Positions 1 to 10,905 of a stretch of DNA of 64,000 nucleotides are shown here, piece by piece. Made by a program: the position numbers and the translations under genes. Each line of letters begins with the position of its first letter. Position 1 is the stretch's first letter. Location: positions 10,014,863-10,078,862 of the forward strand of contig NC_084587.1 in NCBI RefSeq assembly GCF_033807715.1, given 5' to 3'. The stretch is from Cololabis saira (Eukaryota > Chordata > Actinopteri > Beloniformes > Belonidae). The notes under the pieces are model-generated. The model ran no database searches and was not told the origin of the DNA. It saw only the letters and a program-made list of their open reading frames with translations.

Positions 1-239
1 TTTCTACTTTGGTGTATTGTGTACGGGAAGATCTATGTGCAGCAGCAGTTTATAGCCATAACGGCCTATTAGAATCAGACTGATTAATCATCGAATATAA
101 ATATATATTAGTAATCAGCATAACCTAGTCTGACAACATATTGATTAACAGACAGGCCCATCTGCAGGCAGTCCTGTGTTTTTAAACACTGGACACTGAC
201 CCTTGATTTATTTAATACACACACACATATATATATGCA

Positions 240-274
240 TGTATGAATGCATATGTACATATGCATTCATACAT
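240..274. repeat. AT-rich palindrome next to the CA repeat
   Basis: A near-perfect palindrome centred on GTAC (arms GTATGAATGCATAT and its reverse complement) sits just left of a long CA tract and is flanked by short CA/TG runs of opposite polarity. It could extrude a cruciform. No gene is visible here. Confidence 0.7.
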
Positions 275-287
275 ATGTGTGTGTGTT

Positions 288-403
<116 letters not shown>

Positions 404-592
404 ATAAATGCATATGTACTTACATACATATATGTGTGTGTGTATTTATTTATATTATAATAATTACTTGTGAATAATATAGTATTCATAAACTGCTTTA
501 TGTTTTTTAAATGGAGAAGTAGAAAGTAGAAACTATATATTTGCCAAAAAACGAAAGGAATAATAGAGGTCACAAAAGTCACAAAATATTTT

Positions 593-803
593 AGTTTAAG
601 ATTAAGATTCCCAGAATATTCTAATTTTTTGAGATAGGATATTTGAGTTTTCTTAAGCTGTAAGCCATGATCAGCAATATTAAAATAATAAAAGGCTTGC
701 AATATTTCAGTTGATTTGTAATGAATCCAGAATGTATGACATTTTTGTTTTTGTAATTGCATTACAGAAAATCACAATATTCTAATTTTCTGAGACAGTC
801 CTG
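593..803. mobile_element. Palindromic TA-flanked MITE, partial copy 1
   Basis: Right-hand part of a palindromic element that recurs at 13973, 32485, 45177 and 52437. It ends in the shared terminus CTGAGACAGTCCTG followed by TA. The left terminus is missing. TA borders and a transposase-free palindrome of about 365 bp in full copies suggest a Tc1/mariner-type MITE. Confidence 0.75.
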
Positions 804-848
804 TATATAATAATTATTATATTGTTTATGATAAGATGTGTGTGTGTG

Positions 849-889
<41 letters not shown>
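849..889. repeat. (TA)n microsatellite
   Basis: Run of about 20 alternating TA units followed by TTGTATATG repeats. Confidence 0.9.
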
Positions 890-894
<5 letters not shown>

Positions 895-959
895 ATATGT
901 ATATGTTGTATATGAATATTATTTATAATTGCTCCGGTAATAACAGGTATAATTTTTTT

Positions 960-1395
960 GGATAAAGTAAAGCTTGTTTTTTTATTTTTCTTTATTTTTA
1001 TTTTCAAGCAAAATTGAAATAGAAACAAGGGGTAGGACCCAATAAGGTTTTTACTTCCACCTACTCCTTTTCGGGCATGAAGGTTCATATCCCTTTGATT
1101 TTGTTTAATGACTGTTAATTTGTATTCTTTTATTATTCTTATTTATGCAGAGTTAAGATAAATATTTATATATTATTATAAATAATATTATATAAATATC
1201 TATCTTAACTCTTATTTCTTTGTATTCTTTTTTAGTTTTAGTTTTTTATTTCCCTTTGATTTTGTTTAATGACTGTTTATTTGTATTCTTTTTTGTTTTG
1301 TGAAATTGTTTTTTTTTTTGTTTGCTCGAAATAAAGATTTAAATTCAAAATTTAAATTCAATTCAATTCAATTCAAAATTTAAATTCTATTAAAT
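960..1395 (+). mobile_element. LINE 3-prime end with AATTC-type tail
   Basis: The text GGGTAGGACCCAATAAG followed by CCTACTCCTTTTCGGGCATG is typical of teleost LINE 3-prime regions. The segment ends with an AATAAAG signal and a simple (ATTCA)n tail near 1355-1395. No reverse transcriptase coding is left. Family assignment (L2-like) is from memory and unsure. Confidence 0.5.
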
Positions 1396-1516
1396 TCAAA
1401 TTCAGCTCGTTAGCACGTAGTAGCTGACCTTTAACCACGAGGACCGCGTCCGCGTCCCCGACCACGGCCAGACCTCCCCCGGCCCCGGCAGCCTCCCTCC
1501 CCTCCCCGGCGGCTTA

Positions 1517-2274
<758 letters not shown>

Positions 2275-2379
2275 AACATGCAAATAACATCTGTAAATAT
2301 CCATCTGTTATTTTTTTATATACTAGTATTTCTTATTACTTATTTTTATTCTCCTTCTTCTTGTTATTATTATTGTATA

Positions 2380-2520
2380 TACTGTTTATAGTGTTTTTAT
2401 TATTATTGTGTGATATTGATGCCTCTTGTGTTTTGCACTATCCCCTTTGCTGCTGTAATCTGGAAATTTCCCCTCTATGGGACTATTAAATGATTTCTTA
2501 TCTTATCTTTATCTTATCTT
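2380..2520 (+). mobile_element. LINE 3-prime tail with (ATCTT)n
   Basis: Short LINE relic. It contains CCCCTCTATGGGACTATTAAA followed by repeated TCTTATCTTATC, the usual end of a teleost LINE 3-prime UTR. No coding sequence. Confidence 0.5.
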
Positions 2521-2654
2521 TTCTGATGTTAAAGGATTACTTCTGTTGGAGAAGACTATGCTCATGTATTAAAACAAATTGAAAACTTTCCTCTTATTAA
2601 TATTGTACATGACCCATTTCAATATAAAGAAAAGGAAATTTTCTTTGAATTAAA

Positions 2655-3814
2655 TATTTATTGGTGTTAATCAGTTATTGGTTTCATTTCATGTTGTGTG
2701 TAAATGTTTTATATATTATGTATTTAGCACTGACTGATGGCAATTTTAATTGCGTTGTTATATAACAAATCAATAAAGAAGTAAAGAAAAAAAAGAAAAA
2801 AGGAAGACAACTTAATCATCCACAAGCTCTCCAAAGTTTTCTTAAAAGTCAATCATAGTTAATTAAGCATTAGAAAAAAATACTTTCCATAACAGAAAAA
2901 AGTTAGTTTAACATACGGCTGGTTATGTTCAACAGTGTAACCCAAACTGTTACACTGTTCTTAGCTGGGAACCATCTTCCTTAGTTTTTGTACTGCTATA
3001 TTAATAAATTATGTAGCCTACAATGTGTATACAGTCTGTCCCAAATACATTATACATGGTATCCCGTAATAACCTCTGTTGACATGGTGTTCATGTTCTT
3101 TGTCAGTGTGCAGCTCCTTTTCAAAAACTCCATAAATAATGGATTAGTTGAATCTGTACATCCTATTTTTGTTGCACAAATAAAGCTCATGAGTCATGAT
3201 ACAACTTTCACATGAATACATCACAAGTGGTAGAAGTAAGGAAATAATAAAAAAGAATAGAAACAGGAAAAAACAATTATCTTTATCAAATCAAATCAAA
3301 TCTATCTTTATTTCAATAGCATTTTCATACAAAGATAAAATGCAACGCAAAGCGCTTTACATAAAACATAAAACTTAATAATGCCCCCCCCCCCACACAC
3401 ACACACAGACAGACGCAAGCACACCACAGTTCACACAATATGGCTTAATCCTAGCTCGGTCATTAGTCATCGGCATAGTTATGTTATTTCAAATTTATAC
3501 AGTAAGTAATCTTAGATGCGTGTCTCGTAATCTCTTAACTAAAAACATGGAAACATAGAAAAAGACTGAAACCGGGTGCTGGATAAGAGCTTCTTCAAAT
3601 TATCGGCTCAGGTTTGTAAATAAAAATGACACCAAGTAGATGCTGTTTGGACTATTTCTGTTTTTATTTTATTTCATTAGATATATTTATATTTCATCAT
3701 TTATTTGGGAATTTTTAAATTGGTTTCAGCCTGTAGAGCATTTTGGTCAACTGAGGTTGTTTTAAATGTGCTTAAGAAATAAACTGGACATATGTCTATG
3801 ATAAAAAAAATATT
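2655..3814. other. Gene-free interval between chic2 and rhbdd2
   Basis: AT-rich sequence without a recognisable exon. It includes a minus-strand LINE-like 3-prime fragment at about 3285-3375 (ATCTTTATTTCAATAGCA, then AAAGCGCTTTACATAAA) and a short C-run/(AC)n at about 3383-3407. Nothing else identified. Confidence 0.4.
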
Positions 3815-4440
3815 AACCAGAATCAGAATCAGGTTTATTGGCCAAGTCAGGTCAAACAAGACAGGACATTTGACTCTGGTTATTTTCGCTCACTCTAAAT
3901 AGATAAATGACAGCTCTTATTAACATATATACATTTTTTTAAGTGAAAGGTACAGCAGTATGAGGTAGACATGGTTATTGCATGATTCTATCATTCAATG
4001 AGTGCTGACAGTTCATCCGAGCAATAGCTTGGGGGAGGAAAGACAATAAACAACAATAACAATAAAAGGGTCTGCTGATGAGAACTACTACTACATTTAG
4101 CAGACGCTTTTATCCAAAGCTACTTACACACCATGGAGCGATTAGGGTTAAGGCCTTGCTCAGGGGCCCAAAGTCTCAGTTGCCATTCTGAGGCTTTAAC
4201 CTGAGTCTGACCCCAGCCCCCCTCTGTAGCCACTAGACTACCATCCCCCCGAGAACCATGTCTTACAAAAAGATATCTGAAGGCAAGGCAAGTTTATTTA
4301 TATAGCACAATTCAACACAATGTAAGTGCTTTACATCAACATTAAAAGCGGCAAGACACAATTAAACAGTAAATAACAAATAAAATGAAATAAACTTATG
4401 AGAAAAGAAGGTAAAATAATAAAAAGCACAAGTTGGTGAA
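3815..4440 (-). mobile_element. Cluster of LINE and dispersed repeat fragments
   Basis: Three pieces abut. At 3819 the text AATCAGAATCAGGTTTATTGG reads as the reverse complement of a LINE tail. At about 4090-4255 lies a common teleost dispersed repeat (TTTAGCAGACGCTTTTATCC then GCTCAGGGGCCC). At about 4280-4380 another minus-strand LINE end reads AGTTTATTTATATAGCAC. None has coding capacity. Confidence 0.5.
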
Positions 4441-4935
4441 AACTAAGGACAGTAGAATACCGCAGGTACACATCTCATTCGCGGTTTTCAGAAAGTATTT
4501 AATTTAAGAATACACTTAAATACCAAATAAATGAAATAAAATGATAAGAAAAGAGGTACAATAATAAAAAAACATCTGAAGACACATGATCAATAATTGA
4601 TCTGATTAATGCTGGAATATATAAACAAAATAAACATTTTTAATTTTGAGTACAACTTTGTACTGTAATTTTGGTACAAGTTTGATAGGTTGATAAAGGA
4701 AAGCAGAGACGTTCTATAAACCTTGGCTTTGAGGAAAGGTAAAACAAAAAACAAAACAAAAAACGTTCTCTTACATGCTCTTATTTTGAAAGGCTTTACC
4801 GGAGGTTTTTTTGTTTGTTTTTTTTTTCTTCATTACTGATTGCAACTCTTCCGGATTGAAAATCAGTTCAAGTGTTTTGGTGCAAATCTAGTTTTTTCAC
4901 TGTAAGAAAGGTTACTTATCTATTATAAACAGCTC

Positions 4936-5089
4936 CAAACCGATTGGTTTTCCATCGGCTTAAAGCGACGCAGTAATGGGATCATTAATCTACCCGGAAG
5001 TGTGAGGACTGATGCTACAGTTTGCTGAACCAAACTCTCATAGACCTGTTTTATAACTTTTGATTTTCATTTTTTTTTTTTTTAATACG
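4936..5089 (+). promoter_or_regulatory. rhbdd2: Putative rhbdd2 promoter
   Basis: Upstream of the rhbdd2 start there is an inverted CCAAT box (CGATTGG near 4939) and a consensus ETS/GABP site CCGGAAGTG at 4994-5002, 88 bp before the ATG. No TATA box is seen; the motifs fit a housekeeping promoter. The transcription start was not determined. Confidence 0.5.
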
Positions 5090-7649
5090 ATGAGTGAACA
5101 TTTTAAAACGATCTCCAGGGTTTTCCGGGACTTTGTCCCTGCCCTGAGCAGCGGGATCGTCACGGTGTCCGTGTTGTCGTGCGGCTTGTTCGGCATCACC
5201 ACGTGTTTCAGCATCACCGACGGGCTCTGCAGCATCGGTGCGGGGGTTTTCCAGACCGGACACCTCCACAGGCTGGTTATCTACCCCTTTTACCACCAGA
5301 CCGCCGTCAGGCTCCTCCTGAACGTGTGTGCCCTGCTGCTGCTGTGCGGCAGCGTGGAGAAGAGCGTGGGCACGGTGCGGTTCCTGTTCCTCTTCCTGCT
5401 GTTGTCCTCCTGCACAGGCTGCACGTACAGCCTGCTGGAGCTGCTGCAGGACGGGGGATCCCGCAGGGATGCTGAGGGCCTGCTGCCCGCCACCCTGGCC
5501 TGCGTCTCCATGACAACCACGCACACCAGGATGAGCAAGGGCTTCCTGTGCGGGGTGAGTTTCCCCGCCATGGCCCTGCCCTGGCTGCTGCTGCTGGTCT
5601 GCACGGCCCTGGTACCGGGCAGTGTCCTGCTCTGTAACGTGCTGGCCGTGCTGGCCGGCTGGGCCTGCGGGAGACTCTCCTACCTGGGCATGTCCGAGTC
5701 CAGAGCCGCCCTGCTGGAGAAGATGCTGCCCTTCAGGTTGGTTGTTTGTTTTGTTCAGAGGTGTCAAAAGTATTCACATTCACTCAGGTAGAAGTATAGA
5801 TACTACAGTTTAAAAATACTCCTGTAGAAGTTTAAGTATCAACTCAAGTTTTTTACTCAAGTAAAAGTATAAAAGTACTGGTTTCAAAACTACTTAAAGT
5901 GTGAAAGTAATGTAAGGGGGGAAAAAAGCCATTGAAAATGAATGCATCTTAGTATAATGCAAATATAATAAAGAACCATATATGTGTACTATTGAGCATT
6001 AACATGTGTTTCAGAGAGCAGGAGATATGATGACTAGTTGCCTATAAGTATTGTAATGGTGCAAAAAGTCAAACTTCAGAGGCATGTTATCATTTATCCT
6101 AACCTTTATTGGAATGTACATCCAAGTTTAGTTGCAGGAATCTGAGGGAACGGATGTAAAAACAAAACTGGACAAGAACATCTGAAACAACCACAACCAA
6201 ATTCACTCTATCCGGATGGAGCAATTTAACTGGATAGTTTTTTTTTAAAGGCCGAAATGAAATAGAGTAACAAGGCTGTTTTTAAAATGTAAGGAGTAAA
6301 AAGTACAGATAATTGTATGAAAATGTAAGGAGTAAAAGTAAAAAGTCGTCTGAAAAATAATTACTCCAGTGAAGTATAGATAACCAAAATTTCTACTTAA
6401 GTAAGGTAACGAAGTATTTGTACTTTACTTGACACCTCTGGTTTTGTTTATTGGATGGATCCCCATTAGCTGCCGCCTTGGCGACCACTAAATCTTCCTG
6501 GGGTCCTAAAGTACATAAAATGTTACAGAAATGATAACATCTAAGACATAAATACATACAGTCATACATTCCTAGCATAACTATATTTATAATAAAAATA
6601 ACAATTAAAGCTAGCAAGCAGCGATGAACAGGCCCTCGCACGTGCAATTTTCACCAATAAAGGTCAAGGACTCACAACTAAGTCCGATGACACCACCCAC
6701 GAGTCTTTATGTCAAACCATTCAAAAGTTATGGCAGAAAATAGGAACTATCACATATCGACCAACCAGAAGAAGGGGCGTGGCTAATTTGCACCAATTAA
6801 GGTGAAGGAGTCGAAACCGAATCCGATGACACCACCCACGATTCTTTATGTCAAACCATTCAAAAGTTATGGCAGAAAGTAGGAACTATCAAATATGGAC
6901 CAATCAGATGAAGGGGAGTGCGCTTTTTGGCGTCTATCGTCGCCACGGCAACTCTTTTGACTGAGAAAAGTAATGCGTGTAGTCGCAGGATAGAGACACA
7001 CATTTTGATGTATAACACACCTGGGTGCACGTTACAGTTCGGGCCGTATTAACTGCCGAAGAAATGGCATAAATTGCGCCAAAATTACACGATTAATTCA
7101 AAATGGCTGACTTCCTGTTCGGTTTCGGCCATGGCGCCAGGAGACTTTTCTTTAAGTTGCGACATGATACAGGTGTGTAGCGATTTTCGTGCATGTACGT
7201 CAAACCGTATGGTAGGGCTTAAGGCACAAAGTTTTCTAGGGGGCGCTGTTGAGCCATTAGGCCACGCCCATTAATGCAGACCACAACAACAGTTCATCCA
7301 ACATCACACCAACTACTTTTGTTTTCTCAGGTTGTTGAAGCGCATCAGTGGGGTCATGTTCATCCCTGCGGCCACGGAGGAGAGGAGGAAGACCCTGCTG
7401 CCTCACATCAACCCCACTCCTGGGTCTTACCCCGTCCAGCAATACGCCCCGATGTCCAGCGTCAACACTGCCACCACATACGAAGGCTGGCCCAACCTGG
7501 CCAGTACTGCATCCCCTTCCCCGGCCCTCGGAGGGCAGCACGGACATCTCCCACCTCACACCTTTGGCCAGAGTCATGGACACAGTCATGGACACGGTCA
7601 CGGACACGGCTGCAACCACAGTCACGGACACGGTCACAGTCACGGCTGA
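5090..7649 (+). CDS. rhbdd2: Rhomboid domain-containing protein 2 (two exons, 321 aa)
   Basis: Exon 1 is 5090-5736 and exon 2 is 7331-7649. Donor AG|GTTGGT and acceptor CTCAG|G join in phase 2 to give PFRLLKRIS, matching PFSLMRRIS of human RHBDD2. The protein is a multi-pass Golgi/ER membrane protein of the rhomboid superfamily. Residues 1-215 hold hydrophobic segments and the family text HRLVIYPFYHQT, SVGTVRF, VSMTTTHTRMSK and LPWLLLL. I see no GxSG serine-protease motif, as in the mammalian protein, so catalysis is doubtful. After the last membrane segment comes NPTPGSYPVQQY, aligning with NPVPGSYPTQS of the human tail. Residues 295-321 are a His/Gly run with eleven histidines and one Cys, absent from human RHBDD2 as I remember it; it could bind metal. 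The ATG at 5090 is chosen because upstream codons are T-rich UTR. The intron carries a hAT element and a dispersed repeat. Confidence 0.9.
5756..6440. mobile_element. Non-autonomous hAT element, CAGAGGTGTCA family, copy 1
   Basis: Inverted ends CAGAGGTGTCAA...TTGACACCTCTG with a perfect 8-bp target duplication GTTTTGTT at 5748-5755 and 6441-6448. About 685 bp, no transposase. Other copies: 21703-22415, 24354-25806 (interrupted) and 50265-50976. It lies in the rhbdd2 intron, directly after the exon 1 donor. Confidence 0.9.
6600..7285. mobile_element. Dispersed repeat starting with AAGCTRGCAAGCAGCGATGA
   Basis: Starts with AATTAAAGCTAGCAAGCAGC and ends near GTTGAGCCATTAGGCCACGC, a combination common in teleost genomes. 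Internally two diverged units of about 138 bp (starting 6647 and 6785) repeat CACCACCCACGA and CAAAAGTTATGGCAGAAA. A second copy of the same family begins at about 63860 and runs off the window. Class unknown. Confidence 0.6.
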
Positions 7650-7767
7650 CCGCGGTAGCTCTGGCGTTGTTTGCTTGTCTCATCGTACTTCATTGTTATA
7701 ACTCCTGTGGACTGTTACAGCATTTGTCGCATATAAAGTGAACTGTCTGCTTTTTACTTTGGTGATG

Positions 7768-8279
7768 TTAAAGGGGACCTATTATGGCATCTAATACCTA
7801 TTTTAAACAGGCCTTGAATGTCTTAAAAACAAGCTTTTGATTGTTTTTGTTAAATAAATTAGAAATTCAGCCTCTGGGCCATGTCTTTATCTTCCCATTC
7901 TCTAACCTCATTATCTATGCGGGATTCTGAGTGGGCGGGGCTATGATAATGAGGCTCTGTGCTGATTGGCTGCCTCAATGACGCGATACACCGCTATGAA
8001 AAAATGGCGGAAGCTCTGGCCGGCGGAGTTAGTTGTGGGCGTGGTTTCACGCATCGGAGGCTGACCTATGTAAATCGCTCCCGTCGTTACGTAACAACGG
8101 GAGCAGAATCTGAACGGCTCGTAGAGCCACATCACACTGGACGGCTCATCCGGGCGGCTGTACAGACACTGCAGAATTTGGTTGCTTTCCTCCTTCTCTG
8201 AGTTGGCAGGCTGAGGGGAGACCACTTTATATATGTTAAAGCAAGAGAAAATGTGTTTTTCATAATAGGTCCCCTTTAA
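7768..8279. mobile_element. TTAA-flanked DNA element (piggyBac/Kolobok-like MITE)
   Basis: Perfect inverted ends AGGGGACCTATTATG each bordered by TTAA (7768-7771 and 8276-8279). Target TTAA is characteristic of piggyBac and Kolobok; the family is not resolved. No transposase remains. It starts 118 bp after the rhbdd2 stop and contains an AATAAA at 7853-7858 on the rhbdd2 sense strand. Confidence 0.85.
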
Positions 8280-8290
8280 ATGGACCTTTT

Positions 8291-8507
8291 CGAGGGCCGA
8301 AGAACATAACCTCCTATCTGGAAAACACAAAAAACTGTGTTGTTTTGTTGTAGAATGCTATTTTTTTTTAATAATACCTCTATACAAATGGGTGGAAATA
8401 ACGTACAGACAGGTTGATTAGGTGCAGTCCACCTTGTGATGTCATCTAAAGTGAAAAACACCAGTCAGACAATTTTGCAGATAGGAGGTTATGTTCTTCG
8501 GCCCTCG
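8291..8507. repeat. Perfect 30-bp inverted repeat (MITE-like hairpin)
   Basis: Arms 8291-8320 and 8478-8507 are exact reverse complements, 30 of 30, beginning CGAGGGCCGAAGAACATAAC. They enclose 157 bp without coding sequence. A direct TTTT flanks both ends. It begins only 11 bp after the preceding TTAA element. Confidence 0.85.
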
Positions 8508-9188
8508 TTTTGCAACATGTGACATTTTCTATCATTATTCAAGATATTTAACTTTTTTTTTTTTTTTTAATCCAGTAAATAACTTCTCATGGAAACATGG
8601 AAAAGGATAATTCTTTAAGAAAAGTTGCTTTGGGACAAACTATTTCAAAAAGTTAGTGTACAGTTTCTCTTTCATTTAAAGTATTTAAAATATCATAGCC
8701 TTGCAAGAACAAACTAATATCCTGAATATGTCTTAATCAAAGCAGTTTTAATAGCTGTATTTCCATTACCACCCATTTATGAGCCTTAAGTGTTGTTAGA
8801 GACAGACAAAACTTAAATTGTCCTACTTTAATGAACTCAAACTATTATCACAATAAATACTGTTCTTAAATTGTAAATACCATCATACTTTGATTCATAA
8901 TCAGTTTCCCTTCACTACTACAGGTAGGTAAACCTTTAGCGTGTGGGAATGGTGCTGTTTAAATTGTTTTACAACTTCAATTGTTCAATTGTATAGACCT
9001 CCAATTTATAAAAAAAATATTTGTGAGTAGGTTGACGTTTAACAAGAAAGTTGCATCATAGAGTCAAAACCAGAATTCAGTCTTAATCTGTGTTTTAATC
9101 CACATTTACAACATCAGACTCCTACAAGTACATGAAAAGTGGCCACTGAAGACCCGGTTCTTCGTTATCGGTGACGCCAAAGCTCAGC
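8508..9188. other. Intergenic stretch and ociad1 3-prime UTR
   Basis: No exon or repeat recognised in the left part. On the minus strand an ATTAAA signal at about 9094-9099 lies roughly 90 bp after the ociad1 stop and could end the ociad1 transcript. Confidence 0.4.
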
Positions 9189-10867
9189 TCATTCATCCCA
9201 GGAGTCTCCATATTTATTCTTTTTCTCTGAAATGTAAGAGGAAATGTATGTATTAAAGAAGAGGATGGAAAAAAAATCAAGTTCTTTGATAGATAAGAGG
9301 ACAGACATTTTTTACTTTCGCACCCTCCACAGTGGAATCTTACCCTCCATCTTTGGTCTTTCCAGCTTCTTCTGTGGTGATTCTTTGAGCATCGTGTCGG
9401 CCTTCTGGATCAGTGTGACCTCATAGTTCTCCCTGTTTTTAAGCCTCAAGTCCTCGTACAGGATGGCCTTCTTCTTGGGCTCGTCGTCATCGTCATACGA
9501 CTGGGCTGCGGGTGAAAAAGGAGCAGAGAGGGTTGTCTATTAAACAGTTCTAGCCAGTAAGTTAAATTTAATAATTTTTAATACCATTTTCAAACAAAAT
9601 TTAAGACCAAAAAGACAGGCACTAAGAAATCCATCGCTGAGGTCAAGGTTGCCAGATCTGACAGGTTCCAGCCCAACCGTGATGTAAAACCCGCCGAAAT
9701 AATGAAAAACCAGCCCAAAATCAGACATTCTCCATCTTAAAACTGTAAATTATTAAATGCGTAATTAATTTAAAGTCATAAGCAAATGAAGCTTCACAAC
9801 ACCACTAAATAGCCAAAAAAAAGTTCAGGCTCCAAACAAAGACTACGATTAAATTGAGTAGATAAAAGAAAATAAAATATCATTGAGTTTATTGTGTAAG
9901 TTTCTAATTTTCTCTGCCATAATGGAAACCTTTTTGTTAATAATTTTTCCCAAATATTTGGTATAAACCAGGAAAAGCAGTCCAAATTTGATCAATTCCT
10001 TCTCAAAGTGTAGGGCTGGGCGATATGGACCAAAAGTCATATCTCGATATTTTCTAGCTAAATGGCGATACTCGATATATCTCGATATTTTTTCTGTGCC
10101 TTAATTGGGGTTTCCCCCAAAGCATTATAGCATAGCATCTCTGTTAGCTTCATTTTTTTCTGAGGCAAACCCTTAAAAAAACAGTCAGTTTTAATACAAA
10201 GCCTCGTGCCAAATGTCACACAGGTACCTTTATTAACAGAGGTCTGCACAATATCAAAATTTATAAAACAAATTAAATAAAAATAAACTGCCTGCATATA
10301 TAGAATAAAAATGCTTCTTGAATAAAATAAAACAAATATCCCTTTCCTGCACAACAATTAAATTAAAATACACTGTATTGAGGTTGATAGTTGTGCAAAT
10401 AACAAAACATTTGTGCAAATCTCAAATAAAACATTCAAGTCAATTTGTCACAAATTAAGCTATATCAAAATCATTAAAAAAAAAAAAAATTTTTTTTTTT
10501 TTTTTAAATCGATATAAACAATATTGTCTCGTACCATATCGCGTTTGAAAATATATCGATATATATTAAAATCTCGATATATCGCCCAGCCCTATCAAAG
10601 TGTAAAAAAAACATTTTAATAATGACTGGATAAAATCCTTCTAATATTAAGATTCAAAAATTAGGACCCTTGGATTGAGATTCAAGACAAATTAAGACAT
10701 TTAAAGGCCTTATTTTAGGAAAATGGAATTTAAGACTTTTTAAGGACCCGCGTCCACCATGATTATGTCACGTTCACCAAGTAAGTGTCCTCTTTGGAAA
10801 AACTGACAAGTCAGGTGTGGAATAACTTCCTTTTTTAATTTTTATTCTGCATATGTACAGAGATATG

Positions 10868-10905
<38 letters not shown>

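Noticed and set aside
5051..5767. 238-codon minus-strand frame
   Set aside because: Shadow of rhbdd2 exon 1, which has strong family similarity on the plus strand.
8291..8507. Precursor microRNA hairpin
   Set aside because: Loop of 157 bp and fully perfect 30-bp arms are unlike animal pre-miRNAs; MITE ends are more likely.
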